Origin: Aradus depressus
Taxonomy: Eukaryota > Arthropoda > Insecta > Hemiptera > Aradidae
DNA length: 64,000 bases
NCBI GenBank assembly: GCA_963662175.1
Contig: OY759217.1
Coordinates: forward strand, 19,160,562 to 19,224,561
Direction: 5' to 3'
Shown piece by piece: positions 22,701 to 36,900 of this stretch (within the stretch, counting starts at the first letter, position 1; each line of letters starts with the position of its first letter). A model generated the notes under the pieces. The model was not told the origin of the DNA. It saw only the letters and a list, made by a program, of their open reading frames with translations, and did no database searches. The translations under genes and the position numbers were made by a program.

Positions 22701-25700
22701 TCGTTGTAGTTCACGTCCAAGTACTCCACGCTATCTGAAAGAAACAAAACACAAAAATATCAGTTTAACAATCGTATTTCGAAAGAAGTTTATTTATTTA
22801 CGAATATTACATTTGCATTCTGGGAGTACGGAATACATGATATTCCGGTGAAAAGTACGGAATACATGATATTCCGGTGAAAAGTACGGAATACATGATA
22901 TTCCGGTGAAAACTCAACATTGAAACGTTTTTAAAGGTCGAAATTACTTTCTGTATACTACATAGATCTGAGGAAGTAAAATTGAAATGTACCAAGCATG
23001 AAATGTGGAAAGGATCTGAAGGCGTGGTGTGTGAGTCCGATGGAGGGTACAGAGAGACGTCTGAGTGCGGGGAGTGCGTTGATGAGCTCGGAAAGAGGAC
23101 GAAGGCAGTCCTCCAGGGGATTGTAGCCAAGCTTCAACTTCTCCAGTTTCTAAGACAGAGAACAGACATGTTGTTTCAGTCTGTAAGGTGAAACGTCATC
23201 CTCCACCTAGCCTACTTCCCCACAGTTGTGGCTCAAGGGGAAAAATGCTTCAAAAACATCCCCAACCAATCCGACAACTTGTAACTCAGTGTTCAATGAA
23301 AACTGACATTATTGCAGAGATATTGTGAAATAATTCAAATGGACTTGAAAAATAAAATAAAACTTGTTTATTTAATATATTGTCTAATTTCACTAACTAT
23401 ATATACATGGGAGTACTTTCGGTATTTCTACTATCCTCAGCCAAAAGCAGTCTTATCTCTTATGCTTTTGGCTGAGGATGGTAGAAATACCGAAAGTACT
23501 CCCATGTATATGTAGTTAGTGAAATTAGACAATATATTAAATAAACAAGTTTTATTTTATTTTTCAAGTTCAGTGATCAATGTTTTGAATATGGCTAATA
23601 AACGCTTCTCTATTATCTACCTCAAGGATGAAAATTCACCTCAATGACTAAACAATAACATCTGAATAAAAAAAATATGTTGCTTCAAATTAGACAGCAA
23701 TTACGTAATATCTTAGGGGTTCAAGAAATTTTACAATGTATCACTTGCGGGTAGAGGGGGAGGTGAAATGTTTCTTAAGTAAAATACACTTCTAAGTTGA
23801 GAGACGCGAACATATTATGGAAACTTGTGATAAACAAACTTGTAAAACAAATGTATTTTTTGAAATATATTTCGTGGAAAAGACAGCATTTGAAAAAATA
23901 GGTTTTTTATTTATTTAACTAAGACCTATTGACGATAATACATTTTCACTTTTCGAATACGTTCGACAGAAGAAACAAAACTCGATCTAGTATTCAAATT
24001 ATCAGACAATTCTGTATTTTTTCACTTCTTTGACATCAATCTTACATGGGTAAGAGAGGGTCTGAAAATCATATTGACACTAGCCATCCATGAATGTCGC
24101 TTTATCTATTTATGGACGGCTCTTTAACTCAAACCATGATAGATAAATGAAAATATTACGGATTCAAATTGTTTGTTATTTTCTGATTAACAAGAGGTAC
24201 AACATGGATCCCCTTTATATTGGAGACATTATTTTGTGTGAAGCGTGTCTAAATTTACACTTACATCAAAAAGAAAAGAAAGTATTCTACCTGAATTGCT
24301 CTATTGGAGACAACAACATCAGAAAGTATTTGTAGTCCATCGGAAGAAATGTTAATATTGCTCAGATCCAGACATTTTAATTGGGACAATTTACAGACAC
24401 ATTCTGCAACATCCTGCGTAAAAAAAAAGAGATAGATGTCATCCATAATAATACAAAGAGTGATCCAGAAAGTATCTACCATCTGGATTATATCGATGCT
24501 CCAGTTATGACATATGTTATGCATAAGGGTCTCACATAAGTAATGTCGGTTGTTGAAATTATTTCTATAGTCTCTCCTGTGATTAGTTATAGATTGTGTC
24601 CTCTGGAGAAGAGGGATGACGTGATCCACTTTCTGATAGGCCGCCTCATCTGTCATGATTAGAGATAAATACATTTGGGAGATGTTCCGATAGATGTCTC
24701 TCAACAACAAACATATCTCCACAATTTCCAAATATTTTCAGAATTTACTAATAGCAATAAATAAAAATACTTGCTGAGGTGTCGATCATTGTCCAGCACA
24801 ATAATCAGCTGAAAATAATTAACAGGAGAATGATCATTCTGGGAGAGAGCCTAGGCAACTAGTTGAGGTGGCGACCGTAGCCTAACACAGAGGGGAAGTT
24901 CCAATAAAAAAATGTTTTTGATTCATCAATTTTGTGTGTATCAAAATTTGCCGGTTTTTCGATAAGAAGATTCTGCTATTCATTTATAATATATTTATCA
25001 CAGCACCACTTCTCCCATTTATTTTTGCATTTTAAATTACAAACATTTCGGGAAATACTCCCATCACCAGTATAAATAATTTATCTGTTCTTTATCTTAT
25101 GTTAAAAATTTTTTCTGTCAATCAAATCTTCTTTTTACAGAACATATTTATTCATACATCAAGTGTTGACTTCAATGTAGAGATCGACCCAATAAATATA
25201 TTCTACAAAAAGAAGATTGTGATTGGCAGAAATAATGTTAACATAAAGAACAGATAAATTATATAATATAAAATAAATTATAATTATATAATATATAATA
25301 AAACAAATTTCCAATAATCTTGGTCCTGGAAACACCTTGTTCAAAAGTTATTGTCATATATGATATATTTATCATAGTATCATTTCTCCCATTTATACAT
25401 TTATACATGGTCTTTAAAAACTAGCAATTGCAGACGTTTCGGGAAGTATTCCCATCATCAGTATACTTTACTAAAAATGGGAGAAATAATATATGATAAT
25501 AACTTTTGAACAAGGTGTTTCCAGAACCAAGATTATTCGAAATTTGTTTTTTATTACTTCGTTGGCCACAAAAATATGGTCTAGACATTAGGTATATCCT
25601 GGGGGTACTCTGTCTGTTTATACGCTATAAAATATTAAACTTTAATAAAATATAAGATAATAGGATAGTAGGGATTATTACCCTGATGCCAGTGTCAGAG

Positions 25701-28700
25701 ATGTTGTTTCCGGGGAGAGATAGAGTGTGGAGTGGTGTATGATGTGAGAGGGCCCTCAGAAGTGGGCTCAGACGTGAGGTCCGCAGGTACATATCTTCCA
25801 GAGACATCACTCCCGTCGCCTGACACCTCTCTAGAGCCAGACATACTTCCTCCATACACTCTACATCACAAAAAACAAAGCCAACATTACCTCAGCTCCC
25901 CCTCCAAGTTTAGTTGGAAATTGATTTTAAAACCGGTACACTTTAGGTATATAACTTTGTGGAATTAGACAATATAAAAGATAAACAAGTTCTTTGTTTT
26001 TATTTAATTTATTAGCTTTCCACTGCATCGACACAGATCGCAGAAATGTATTCTGACATATACGAAGGTTGCGAGAAGATAACGGAAATGAACCAATCTC
26101 TGGTGTTCCATCGAACGAACAGAATATATATATATATATGTATATACTTATTGCAATAATATATGTACAGTAATACATTATATTATAAAGAAATATACCT
26201 GAGTTGAGATGGCGACATGCCTCCTGATAGAGCTGTAGCAGGGATGTTGTCTTCCAGGACTGTACCTGGGCCCTCACCTCGCCTTGTCCGAGGAGGATGG
26301 CCACAGGGTCTGTGCCGAGGAGAAGAGCCCCATCCTCCATCTGGAGTCGGACCACTGGCTCCACACCTTCCAGACTACACATACACACACACAATCAGAC
26401 AGCATCGCTCCACGGAACATTTCCATAGGGTTGTCAAGGCTTTGAAAAGATTGACCTATAGATATAGTTTGAAAAGTCAACAGTTAGTCTGGTTGTTGTT
26501 AAATCAGTTATTTTCATTCTAATTTTTAATATTTTTTATTTAAACTAACCGCTGAACCTATTTTAAAAAATATTGTTAGGTGTATGAAGAAGACCTGCCT
26601 CTTCTAACATATACAATTTATGAAGTTCCTTGGATTGGCGTCAATGTGCAAAAAAAATGTTCTCAAAATGAAACAGGAAAATCTTTCCGACTCTTCATGG
26701 AAACGGGGAGGTGCGCAATGGCTCTAAATAAGCCATCTATATAATAAGGCATCTAAATAATGCCTTTACTGAGTCTCTCTTATAGAGTGAAATTATAAGC
26801 AGGAAAGAAACGAATAAAGTGAATCACTCATGAGTCTGGTCGGTAGTCGTCCTTTGAGCGTGGTTTCGGGTACATAACTCAAAAACCGTTCTAGATAGGA
26901 GAAAAACCTTTGATATTAGTTATGTTCAGAATTAAATTGTCTACTTAGTTAAGAGGGTATAGATTTTTCGGTGAATGTGTGCAGTTTTAAAATGTTGAGC
27001 CTCTGGCGGCCCGTTTTAAATATGTCCCATTTTTTTTCTTTTTTGCCGTGAAACGTCTTTAATTTCGGTCAGAAAGGGGTCGCTTGCTAAAACCGCATGT
27101 AACAAAAACATGTAACAATAATATCGCTTATAACTTTGCAACCGTACTACCTGCGCGCCTTACTTTAGTATTGTGGTGTAGAGGAAAAAAGCCATTACTC
27201 GATCAGGCATGTGTCGCGTGCGCAGATGGCACCGTTGTCGGGCCATGAATGACGCAATCAGAGCTACATTTTGCCTCGCGCGCGGCGTTCACTGAGGCGT
27301 AGCTCGGCGTTTGTCGATCCGAGCGGGAGAGATCTCACTCTGCCATATTAGATATAATCCATCGAACTCAAATTGGTGCTCTTGAGGGGTAATAGAGCTT
27401 ACAAGTGTGTAATTTGTTGCAGAAATTTGACGGTTACTCGGCTATGGCGCCCCCGCGTTCGACACGTTTTGTATTTGATTACGTCATTTCTGTACCCTAA
27501 AGCCCATATGAAGCACGCACAAGACGTTTCATGTACCCCACTGCGACTGCGTTCCCTATACAGACATTTCGCCGTTGAGATAAGATGTCACTCCATTTTG
27601 TTTTTACAACATGTTGAATAAAAAAAGTAAAAAGTGAATTTCCAATTTCACATGAAAAAAACTCATATTTGGACAAACCCGAAGATAATAAAATGTATTT
27701 TCTAAAAAATCAACAGACAAACTAGCAAGCAAAACAACTCACCATCTGTATCTGTTGGCAGCTTCCTCTGCCAGCCAGTTGACTGTAAGCATCTGTCTGT
27801 CCTGAGGCAGCGGTACCATTAGTAGTTTGTCTTCAATTCGGACCTTCACACAGCTCTGCAACACCAGTATCACATCATTTTAAGATAATATTAGATTAGT
27901 TAATACATTGTCGATACATTTATTACATCGGCAGTTATTGGGGTTTTTGAGTTGAGCCCGCTCTCTGATCCCCCTTCCCTTCTGCTGATACCGCTGAAAA
28001 TTAATAAATGTTATCCTTATGGAATTCTGAATTCACATATGAAATTTTGTGTCGATAAATTCATTACAAAGACAATTATTAGTGTTTTTCAGTTAAGCCT
28101 CGTCGGAAAACATGAAATTCCGTTCAAAACTCCGCATCGAATTTTTGATCTATTACATAACTTCCCCTATATTTCGTGTGGTAGGGGAAATAAAACAAAT
28201 TCTAATCAGGAAATTTTAGAAAGTAGGATTTTATTGATATGTAAGCGATAGCCACTTTACGGGTTTTGACAACACCAGTTGTAATATAAACAAAGCATCA
28301 TCATAGCAACCAATGAACACGCAAGATTTTTTCATTATGAACTTACTTTATAATAAAGAAGGAACCCAAAACACCCCAGGAAGGAATTTTAAGTAACATA
28401 GAAAGAAAATAGAATTTACAAATAAAGAGTAAAAACAACCAGGACCAAATTTAGAAAATGAATCCATTAAAAAAACAACGTATAACCTAGAAGGCTTATT
28501 CAGTGATAACGTTTTAACATCAAGAATAAACTTAAAAACTGAAAAATGAAAAATAAAGAAGACATCACAAATAAAGGAAATTTATAAAGCTAAAAGATGA
28601 AAGAAAGAGAAACACCAAGTTTATTAGTTAAATAGAAAAATTTTACAACGTAAATGAAGAAAGTACGAGTCAACAGAAGATGAGCACTTTTCATAATTAA

Positions 28701-30470
28701 TTGCTCAACTGAACAGGAATCAAAAGAAACCAAAAGTGAAAAGATAGAACAGACATCCAAGAAGAAAACAAAACTATGGAAAGGCGAATTAATAAAGGAA
28801 AAGAAGATGAATAAAAAGAAATAAGGAAAATTCTGAAGAAGAAAATCTGTTCGGTAGGAATTGTTAAAAATTTTCAAAAAGAGACAAATATTATTAGAAG
28901 AATTTTGAGAAAGAAAAATAGAAAGAAAACTGCTAATTTTAAAAAATAAAGCTAAGTAAAAATTTTCGAAGCAAACTTTTTCCAGAACTCATCAGTTCAT
29001 TGAACCCGGATCAATCCAGGCTTACTCATTTGGTGTAATATGGATCCAAAGGTGTATATTTAAGTTCAATTTCAAGATATAAGGGTTAAAATAAAAAACT
29101 AAAGATGTAGAAAATTAAAAGAGAAAATAAGAAGACAAAAGAAAAAGAAGAGAAGAAAGAATACATCCAAAAAAATTAAAGATTAACAAAATATCAAGGA
29201 AGAAAAGACAATGGACACTCGAAAAGCGGAATTCACAGAAGCCGCAAAAGGGAAAAATCAGTCTCGAGTCTGCCTTCATCCAGGCCAAACCCACGTTGGA
29301 CATGTCTAAGTTTTGTTGAATCTAGTGATGTGAAAGTCAGCGAACAGTGAAATTTTTATGTGAAGTGACCGTGAAAAGGGTCGAGGTGGTGGAGAACGGT
29401 TTCTGGTTCATTTTTTTTTTTTATTATTGAGTACCGATTTCGGGACCTAATCAATATTTTTAATTTACATAATCAAGTCGGAAGATATTTTGATGTTTTT
29501 TTAATTGGTACTAGTAAAGTAGTTTGAACATTTTTCCCAGAGTTATTTATAACATTTTTTTTATTAAGAGCTTCACTCAATTATTTATTTTATTTTTTTT
29601 TATTTTTTATTATTGATTACATATTTTTTTTTTTAGTAAAGATAATTTCATTATAAGTTCAATTCATTTAATTATTTTATTAATTAATAATCATTAAGAA
29701 ATAAACATATAATTAAAACCTTACACAATATCACATCATTTTAAGATAATACTAGATTATTTAATATCTCAAAGATTTCTTTTTATAAATTACCAAAAAA
29801 TTACCGACCAAAGATTAACAATACACAAAAGATATACCCACAAGAAAATATCTCCCATTTTGTGCACAGTTTTTTAATAAAATAATCTGTTGGACTAGTG
29901 ATAATAAAATAAAATGAGAATAATGATTTTAAAAAAAGTGTGTGTCTGACGGTTATGTAAAATTAAATTCCCCAATAAATAATTAAACTGTCAATAAAGA
30001 ACTGAAAAGAATAATAATAACTGATAAATAATAAAAACAAAATGGTAAAGAACCTGAAGAAATAAAATTGTATATATATAAAAAAAAAATAATGTTTTGA
30101 TCTATGGTGGGCAGTTAAGAAGACATTCGTGTATACGTTTTTCTACCGATAAACTTCAACATTTTATACTTCCAAAGCTCTTTTTTCATCAAATATCAGA
30201 ATTCGTAATTCCTGTTTAAGATATGGAAAATGAGTTCGAGATCCCGTATGCCAGATACTTGAGAAAACAATGTTGATAGTAAATTTAGATTCCAGAACAA
30301 GAGTTAAAGAGATATCCATTACAATTAGTTTTGTAACTTGCATATTTACAGAGAAAACCCGCTGATCCTTTAAGAATGCGACATCTTGGTGTATTGTGAA
30401 TTAAGGATAAAAACGAAATTTGTAGGTAAATCACAGGTTATTAAGTTATCGGTATCCCTCTAAAAACAAT

Positions 30471-30528
<58 letters not shown>

Positions 30529-30954
30529 AAATATATATATATATCTTACTCTAGGACTTGTGAACCCTCATATTAAATTTCGTGCCGATACATTCTTTAC
30601 GAGGACAGTTAAGTTACTCAAGTTTTGGAGCTGAGCGCCTCCTGACCTGTAACCCCTTTGCCCTATTTCGCGGAAGGTGTCTTTCTTATTGGGTCCTGGA
30701 TTCAAATATAAAAATTTGTATAGATACGTCATTACAAAAGTAGTTATCAAGGTTTTGAATACTCCCCCATTTCCCTTAAGCCGATGCGGCTGAAAATTGA
30801 TAGCTGTTGCCCTTATGGGGTTTTGGATGTAAATATAGAATTTCATATAGTCACTTCATATAGCTGGGCAAGTAAAAAGACTATGAACATATAAAATAAT
30901 CGAAAAGAGTGCGTTTAGCTTAGAAATTGCCCTTGAATTCTGGTCCAAATAATT

Positions 30955-30986
<32 letters not shown>

Positions 30987-33900
30987 GAGCTTTTACTCTT
31001 GTTTACTAGACAGAATATAAACTCCGAGAAGATAAGCAGAGGCATGGTGGGAGCGATGTGTTGGAACATAATTAAATTAAAATAAAATACCTCCAAGAGA
31101 GGAGCTTATACACCAATCCAAATGACATATCGATACAGTAAGTAGTTCAGAACCGACTAGCCAAGGAAGGTTCAAGTAAACCTTTCATGGGGCCAGAACG
31201 GTGCTGGGAGTATCTCGAGAGACATACCGAACCCGAATCAAAGAATGGACTAAGGACCTTTTGGAGCGTACTTGGAGAGAAAAGACCACATGCAGGCAGT
31301 CGAAGATGTTCCTGGGAGGGGAGTCCAGGGTTCTGAAAGACGAGATCCTGAACCTCAAAAGGAACGAGCTCAGGCAACTGACTGGAGTTCTCACAGGGCA
31401 TGGTCCGTTCAATAGACATCTACACACTGTGGGAGTCAGGGACAGTCCTACCTGCGATAGATGTGGGGAAGAAGATGAAACGGCGGCACACTTCCTGGGT
31501 ATCTGCTCGGGATATGCGCGAATAAGATTGCACATCTTTGGTAGAGATGCAATCGTAGAGGAAGACTTTAGAAGATTGGACTATGAGAGCATTTTCAGGT
31601 TCACTAAGGAAACTGGGAGACTGAGCACTCCATGAAGGACTTGGGTCAGGTAGTATAAGTACAGTATAAATATAGGCATGTAGTTAATATAATAAGGGGG
31701 AAGCCAAGCGCTTCCAGGGAAGGGATAAAGGAACTGAATGCTTAGGTCCCTAGGTGTAATACACCAGCCCACCATATATATATATAAGTAGTACAGAAGT
31801 GGGACGACTCAAGTCATCATTTTCTTATACAAGTTTTCACCCTCTTTCATATTCTAAACTCGGATAACTGAAAATACAAAATTGAGAGCTTAAAATATAC
31901 AAAACCTGTTATAGAATTTTCATTTTTTCCCAAATGTTTAGTTTCAGAAACATGATAATTTGAAATGTCTCAGTACTGATCTATGAATTTGATGTCGTTT
32001 CATAAATGCAGTTGCATTTCAATTTTATGACAAGAAAACAACAAGTTTAGCAGCTACTTTTTAAGAAGCGAACGAAACTTTCAAATTTATTTTCTCAAAA
32101 ATCAATAATCCTGAGATATCCCAATTCTGAACTACTGTACATAATATGTAAGATGAATGATAACATTGAGGAGCACCAACTCAAAATTTCCGTAAAGTCA
32201 CTTATGTACTAAGTTGGCCCCAACGGCTAAGTTTGTTAGTAATCTTTTTATTAGTGTTATACATACGAAACTGACAGAAGAAGGGTTGTTAGATGAGATA
32301 TTTGTTTGAGTTCCAATTTGTGGGGGAGCTATCCTTTCAACAGAAACACCGGCCGAAGTTAGAGATAGCTGTCTTCTCTTGGACGCCTTATTCTCATTCA
32401 GTCTGCAACAAAATAATTATAAATAAATTCTCCATTGTTAACTAATTAATGTAATTTATTTTTACTTCCTTTAGTTAGTTATTGTGACTCATCCCCAAGC
32501 TTTAACTACGAGGTCATATCACCTACTACAGAGCCATCTTTCATCACCCTGGTGGACATGAGCCCGACTCTACTCTGGGGGTCCGAAATGTTGCCTATCC
32601 AGGTTTATTCTTGGATAGAGGTATTTAACGAATATCTAACATCGTACAGGCTCGGGACAATCGTTTAACATCTCATATTGTGTCCTAGAAATTTGACATA
32701 TGATACTATACATTCTACATTATCGATGGTTGATTAGTAAAACACACTAATTCAAAAATGAATGACGTGATAATTGCCGTTACTAGTTTGTAAAATGTTC
32801 AGTATTTCGTCTCTACTCTGGTAATAATTTAGTAATCTAATGAGCTCTAGTCAAGTGACAAAACCTAGGTGTGTTCCATTATTCGTCATTTTATGTATCA
32901 ACAATAACACCGGAGACAACACTGCAACAAACAACACCTTGTAAGCTTCCAGATTCTTAAAACTGTCAAAATTGATTTTATGAGTTCTACCAATTAATCT
33001 TGATATATGCTATAATAGTGATGAAAAAATTTGGAATGAAAGTTTTAAGAAAACTACAAGCTATAAGGTACACTGTATACGCAACTTCATAAATTGTGAG
33101 TCTATACGAGGAATTTTTGGGATTGTTACAAGCCGGAAAAGACTTACATCTACGAGAGAATACATGACCCCTATTTTTTTTCTAATCAGTTTGTATACGC
33201 AGTGTAACATTTGTTTAGAACAACACACTCCTTATTGTCGATTTCTAAACAGTTTGTATATTTTTCTTAATTTTGATAAATCATTTTCCAGAATACGATG
33301 AATAACTAGTATTCCATTTATGTTTCTATGAGGAAGTTGACAGTTATAAATAACAAAATAAACTGTGCCCTGTAATAAATGAACAAACAATGTTTTTTTT
33401 TTTGGATTAACAAAAAGTAAAGAAATAACTGTTAATGAAAGTTATAATGTTAACAATCACCTCCTCTTAAAACTTTCGCAAGTTGAAGGAGCATCAGCTG
33501 AGTTTTGAAAAGAGGTGCCTCCAGCTGAGTCGTTGCTATTTTCACTACTCTCAAGTTGTTGAGGAGAATCAGGTTGCAGACATTCGCTATAAGAGTCCTC
33601 CTGAAATTAAAATTATTTATCAAAAGATGTGGAGCCTTTTAACATTTTATTTTTAATATAAATGCTAAAAACTATGTCGAAAAACCATTGACTACTCTAA
33701 TAAAAAAAAAGTTTTAATACATAATATTGTTATTACATGATCACTTCTCTCACTTTTTTTTTTGTCTTCTTAAGAAATAGTTATTACAGACGTTTTGGGG
33801 AAACACTCCCATCATCAGTATCTATAATTCATGTTACTTAAAGTTTTTTGCAGAGATGTTGTGAAACACTTGATAAAAATAGAGAAAAAAATGTATTTTT

Positions 33901-36900
33901 TAAAGAATATTGTCTATTTCACAAAATATGTGTAATACATGTCACGTCTTAGCAAATATTTATATTCTATCTCCCTGGACACAGTATAGTTATACTTAAT
34001 AAAGTCAGGTAATATAGTAAACTTAGTAAGGATAATTTCATTTTTGACCATTTCGTAGGTCTCAGTCTTAACTTGAAGAGGGGATGAAGATGATAGAAAT
34101 ACCGAAAGTACTCCCCCCATATATTATATATATATTTTGTGAAATAGACAATATTTTCAAAAACATACTTTTTCTTTATTTTTAATAATTCTTGTGTTCT
34201 TTGTGTTAACTATTCCTTCTGTCAATCAGAGTCTTCCTTTTATAGGATATATTAATCGAGTCTTCTACATTTAAAGACCAAGTCAAAAATGATTATTTTT
34301 TTAAGAATTTGAAAAATAAAAAATAAATAAATGGGAGAAATGAAGCTGTAAAAATATATTATATATGAATTCAGAATTTCCTTACACAACCAAAAAATAT
34401 GTTTTAATATGTTATACAATACCCAGGAAGGTTGGGCGTGAGGACTGGGGACTGTGTCTGGAGAGACTGTCTCACCCCCACTCTTCTTACTCCTCAGTGG
34501 CTCTCCTACAAACTCCCCAGTCTTTCTCTTCTTGTTGGGTCTAAAGTCTAGGTCGTCCTCCAGCCAGTCGTCCCCGATCGTCTGGTCATCCGTGAGCAGA
34601 GCTGGCATGGCAAGTTTGGACGTACTCAAAGGAGGAGCCTGACAACAGAAACAATTAAACATTTCTTATTTGAAGAGACAAAATCGGAAAAACGAAAACA
34701 TTCTTTTAATTCAGAGGTCAACAACACAAGAGAACTATGAAATTGCGAAGATGGGTAGAAGGGTGTGTGTGCTGAATATAACCTTAAACTCCATTTTTAC
34801 GATATATAAAATGTTATTTATGCATATTGGAGAGGTATAATTATATTGTTTTCACAAGCGCTGCACTTGGAAAATATAATACATTATGTGACCCGTAAGT
34901 TCAAAAAGACAATTTCTTCGGGTATGCCATTAGTATCACTTACATTTCTTTGCACATAATGTTTTGAAACTAGAGCTTCAGGGCCACCAATGTTATCTTC
35001 CTATTTATTACTCGATGTGAGAGTTTTTTATCCACCTCCCAACGAACCTAAACGATTTGATAAAGAATGAAAACCCTCAAAAAGTATCTTGATTCCACAT
35101 AGCGGCCATTACTGTCCTTGAGGCAAATATTAGTATAATTTTTCATTGGATTGTGACTTACTGAGTTTTGCTTGGCTCATAAATTATCAGGAATACAAAT
35201 AAAGAAAAGAAATTTCACAAAGTCAGTTCAGTAAGAGAATTTCAATCAACTCCTCAGTTCAGAAACTGAGGAGTTGATTGAAAAAAAGGAAGAAAAAAAA
35301 ATTTGTTTTCATAATTAGCTATTGTGACTCGTTCCTGGGCTTTAACTACGAGGTCGCCAACCATCAGAGTGCTCTTTTGTCCCTCGGGTGGATATGAGCC
35401 CAACTCTACTATGAATCCAAAATTTTTATTTAACTAGGGTAGGGGTCTCTAACGAGTATGTGTCATGACTCGGGACCATCGCTCAACATCCCATCCGAAG
35501 GACGGTGTGCCCAAGATTTTTTCACTTCCCAGATAAAAACCTTAAAAGCCTCAGCCGGGTTTCGAACCCGCGATCTTGAGCTCAGTAAGCAAGCATGCTA
35601 CTTCTGAGCTACCGGCGTCCTAATTTTCATAATATAATCGAAGTTTATTCCCTAAAACGCACTCATAAAGCTCGTTAACAAAAAAAAAAAAAAATAATAA
35701 TAATAAAAAGAGATCATACCTTCTCAAATCAAAAACAGAGTTGAATTTCTGAAAAAACCAACACATTCCACAAATCTTGAAGCTTTCCGAGAGAAACTGG
35801 TTAAATTATTCACCAATGATGGCAATATAACTTTTAAGTTGATAAATGCGGACATATTGTCAAAACTTATAATAGATAATCCAACATTTTTTTAAAAATT
35901 TCACAGAAATGTATACATAAACTACTGGTTTCCGCATTATCATCAGGTTTAGTTATTAACTTAAATAAACATTTTTGTAGAATGGACATTCGAAAAAAAT
36001 AAGTTTATTTTATTTAATTGGTGATTTATGTCTGTCATTAGCGAAATATCTAGTTGGTCTACCATCTTTGAGAGGAACAAAAGCATTAAATATAGTTTTA
36101 AACTTTTTTTAAATCCAATTTTCCGAGTAACCTCTTTTTGCTATTAACCCCACACTTTTCCTCACTACAACAATGATTTAGAATCGTTTATAACAACTTT
36201 TCTGCTTATTATAGTACTTACCATATCTTTTTTGTTTCTGAATCTCAGAGCCTTCATGGTGGTCTCATACTCAGAAGCGGCCCCTTCAGAAGACTCCTGC
36301 TTCAATGTTTTAAAATTGTCAGCGGAAATTCTCCTTTGAAGATTTCCTGAATAAAAAAACAAAAAAACTATTAATTCGTGCTGATAAAAATGGAAAAAAT
36401 ATACAGGAAATCACACTTGTAATTAACATACCAGGAGCTCTACTATGTGAAGGAGGTATATCACTGCATCTACGCGACCTAGAATTTAGGAATTTAGCTG
36501 AATCCTTTTTTGGAGATTTATTCTTGGAAGAAACTGTTTGACCAGCTAAAAAAAAAAATACAAAATCATAGTTTAACTTAAGAAACGATAACGAATAATA
36601 GTCATTTTACATTTGAAAATACTCCTTTTCCGAATAGATTTAGCGCTCAGCGCATTATTTATATTATACTGGGGTACCAGTAAAGTGTTATCCCGGACGA
36701 GTTGCTAGACTAAAATAATAAATATCTACAAAGATCCCCCCCCCCCCCCCCCCCCCCAACCAGATAACGAAAAATAGTTATTTTACATTTAAAAATACTC
36801 TATTTCTGAATAGTGTACCATGTAATAAAATTTTATCCTGAACGCAATAAATATCTAAGATATGTAAAAAAAAAACAATACAGTAGAATCGCGACATTTC

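Noticed and set aside
22982..23191. 69-codon plus-strand open frame rich in Glu/Gly
   Set aside because: Antisense of TONSL exon 24, which has LRR pattern and matching splice phases.
28590..29303. Minus-strand Phe/Leu-rich frames as membrane proteins
   Set aside because: They follow from the A/G bias of the plus strand; no start context, splice sites or conserved pattern.
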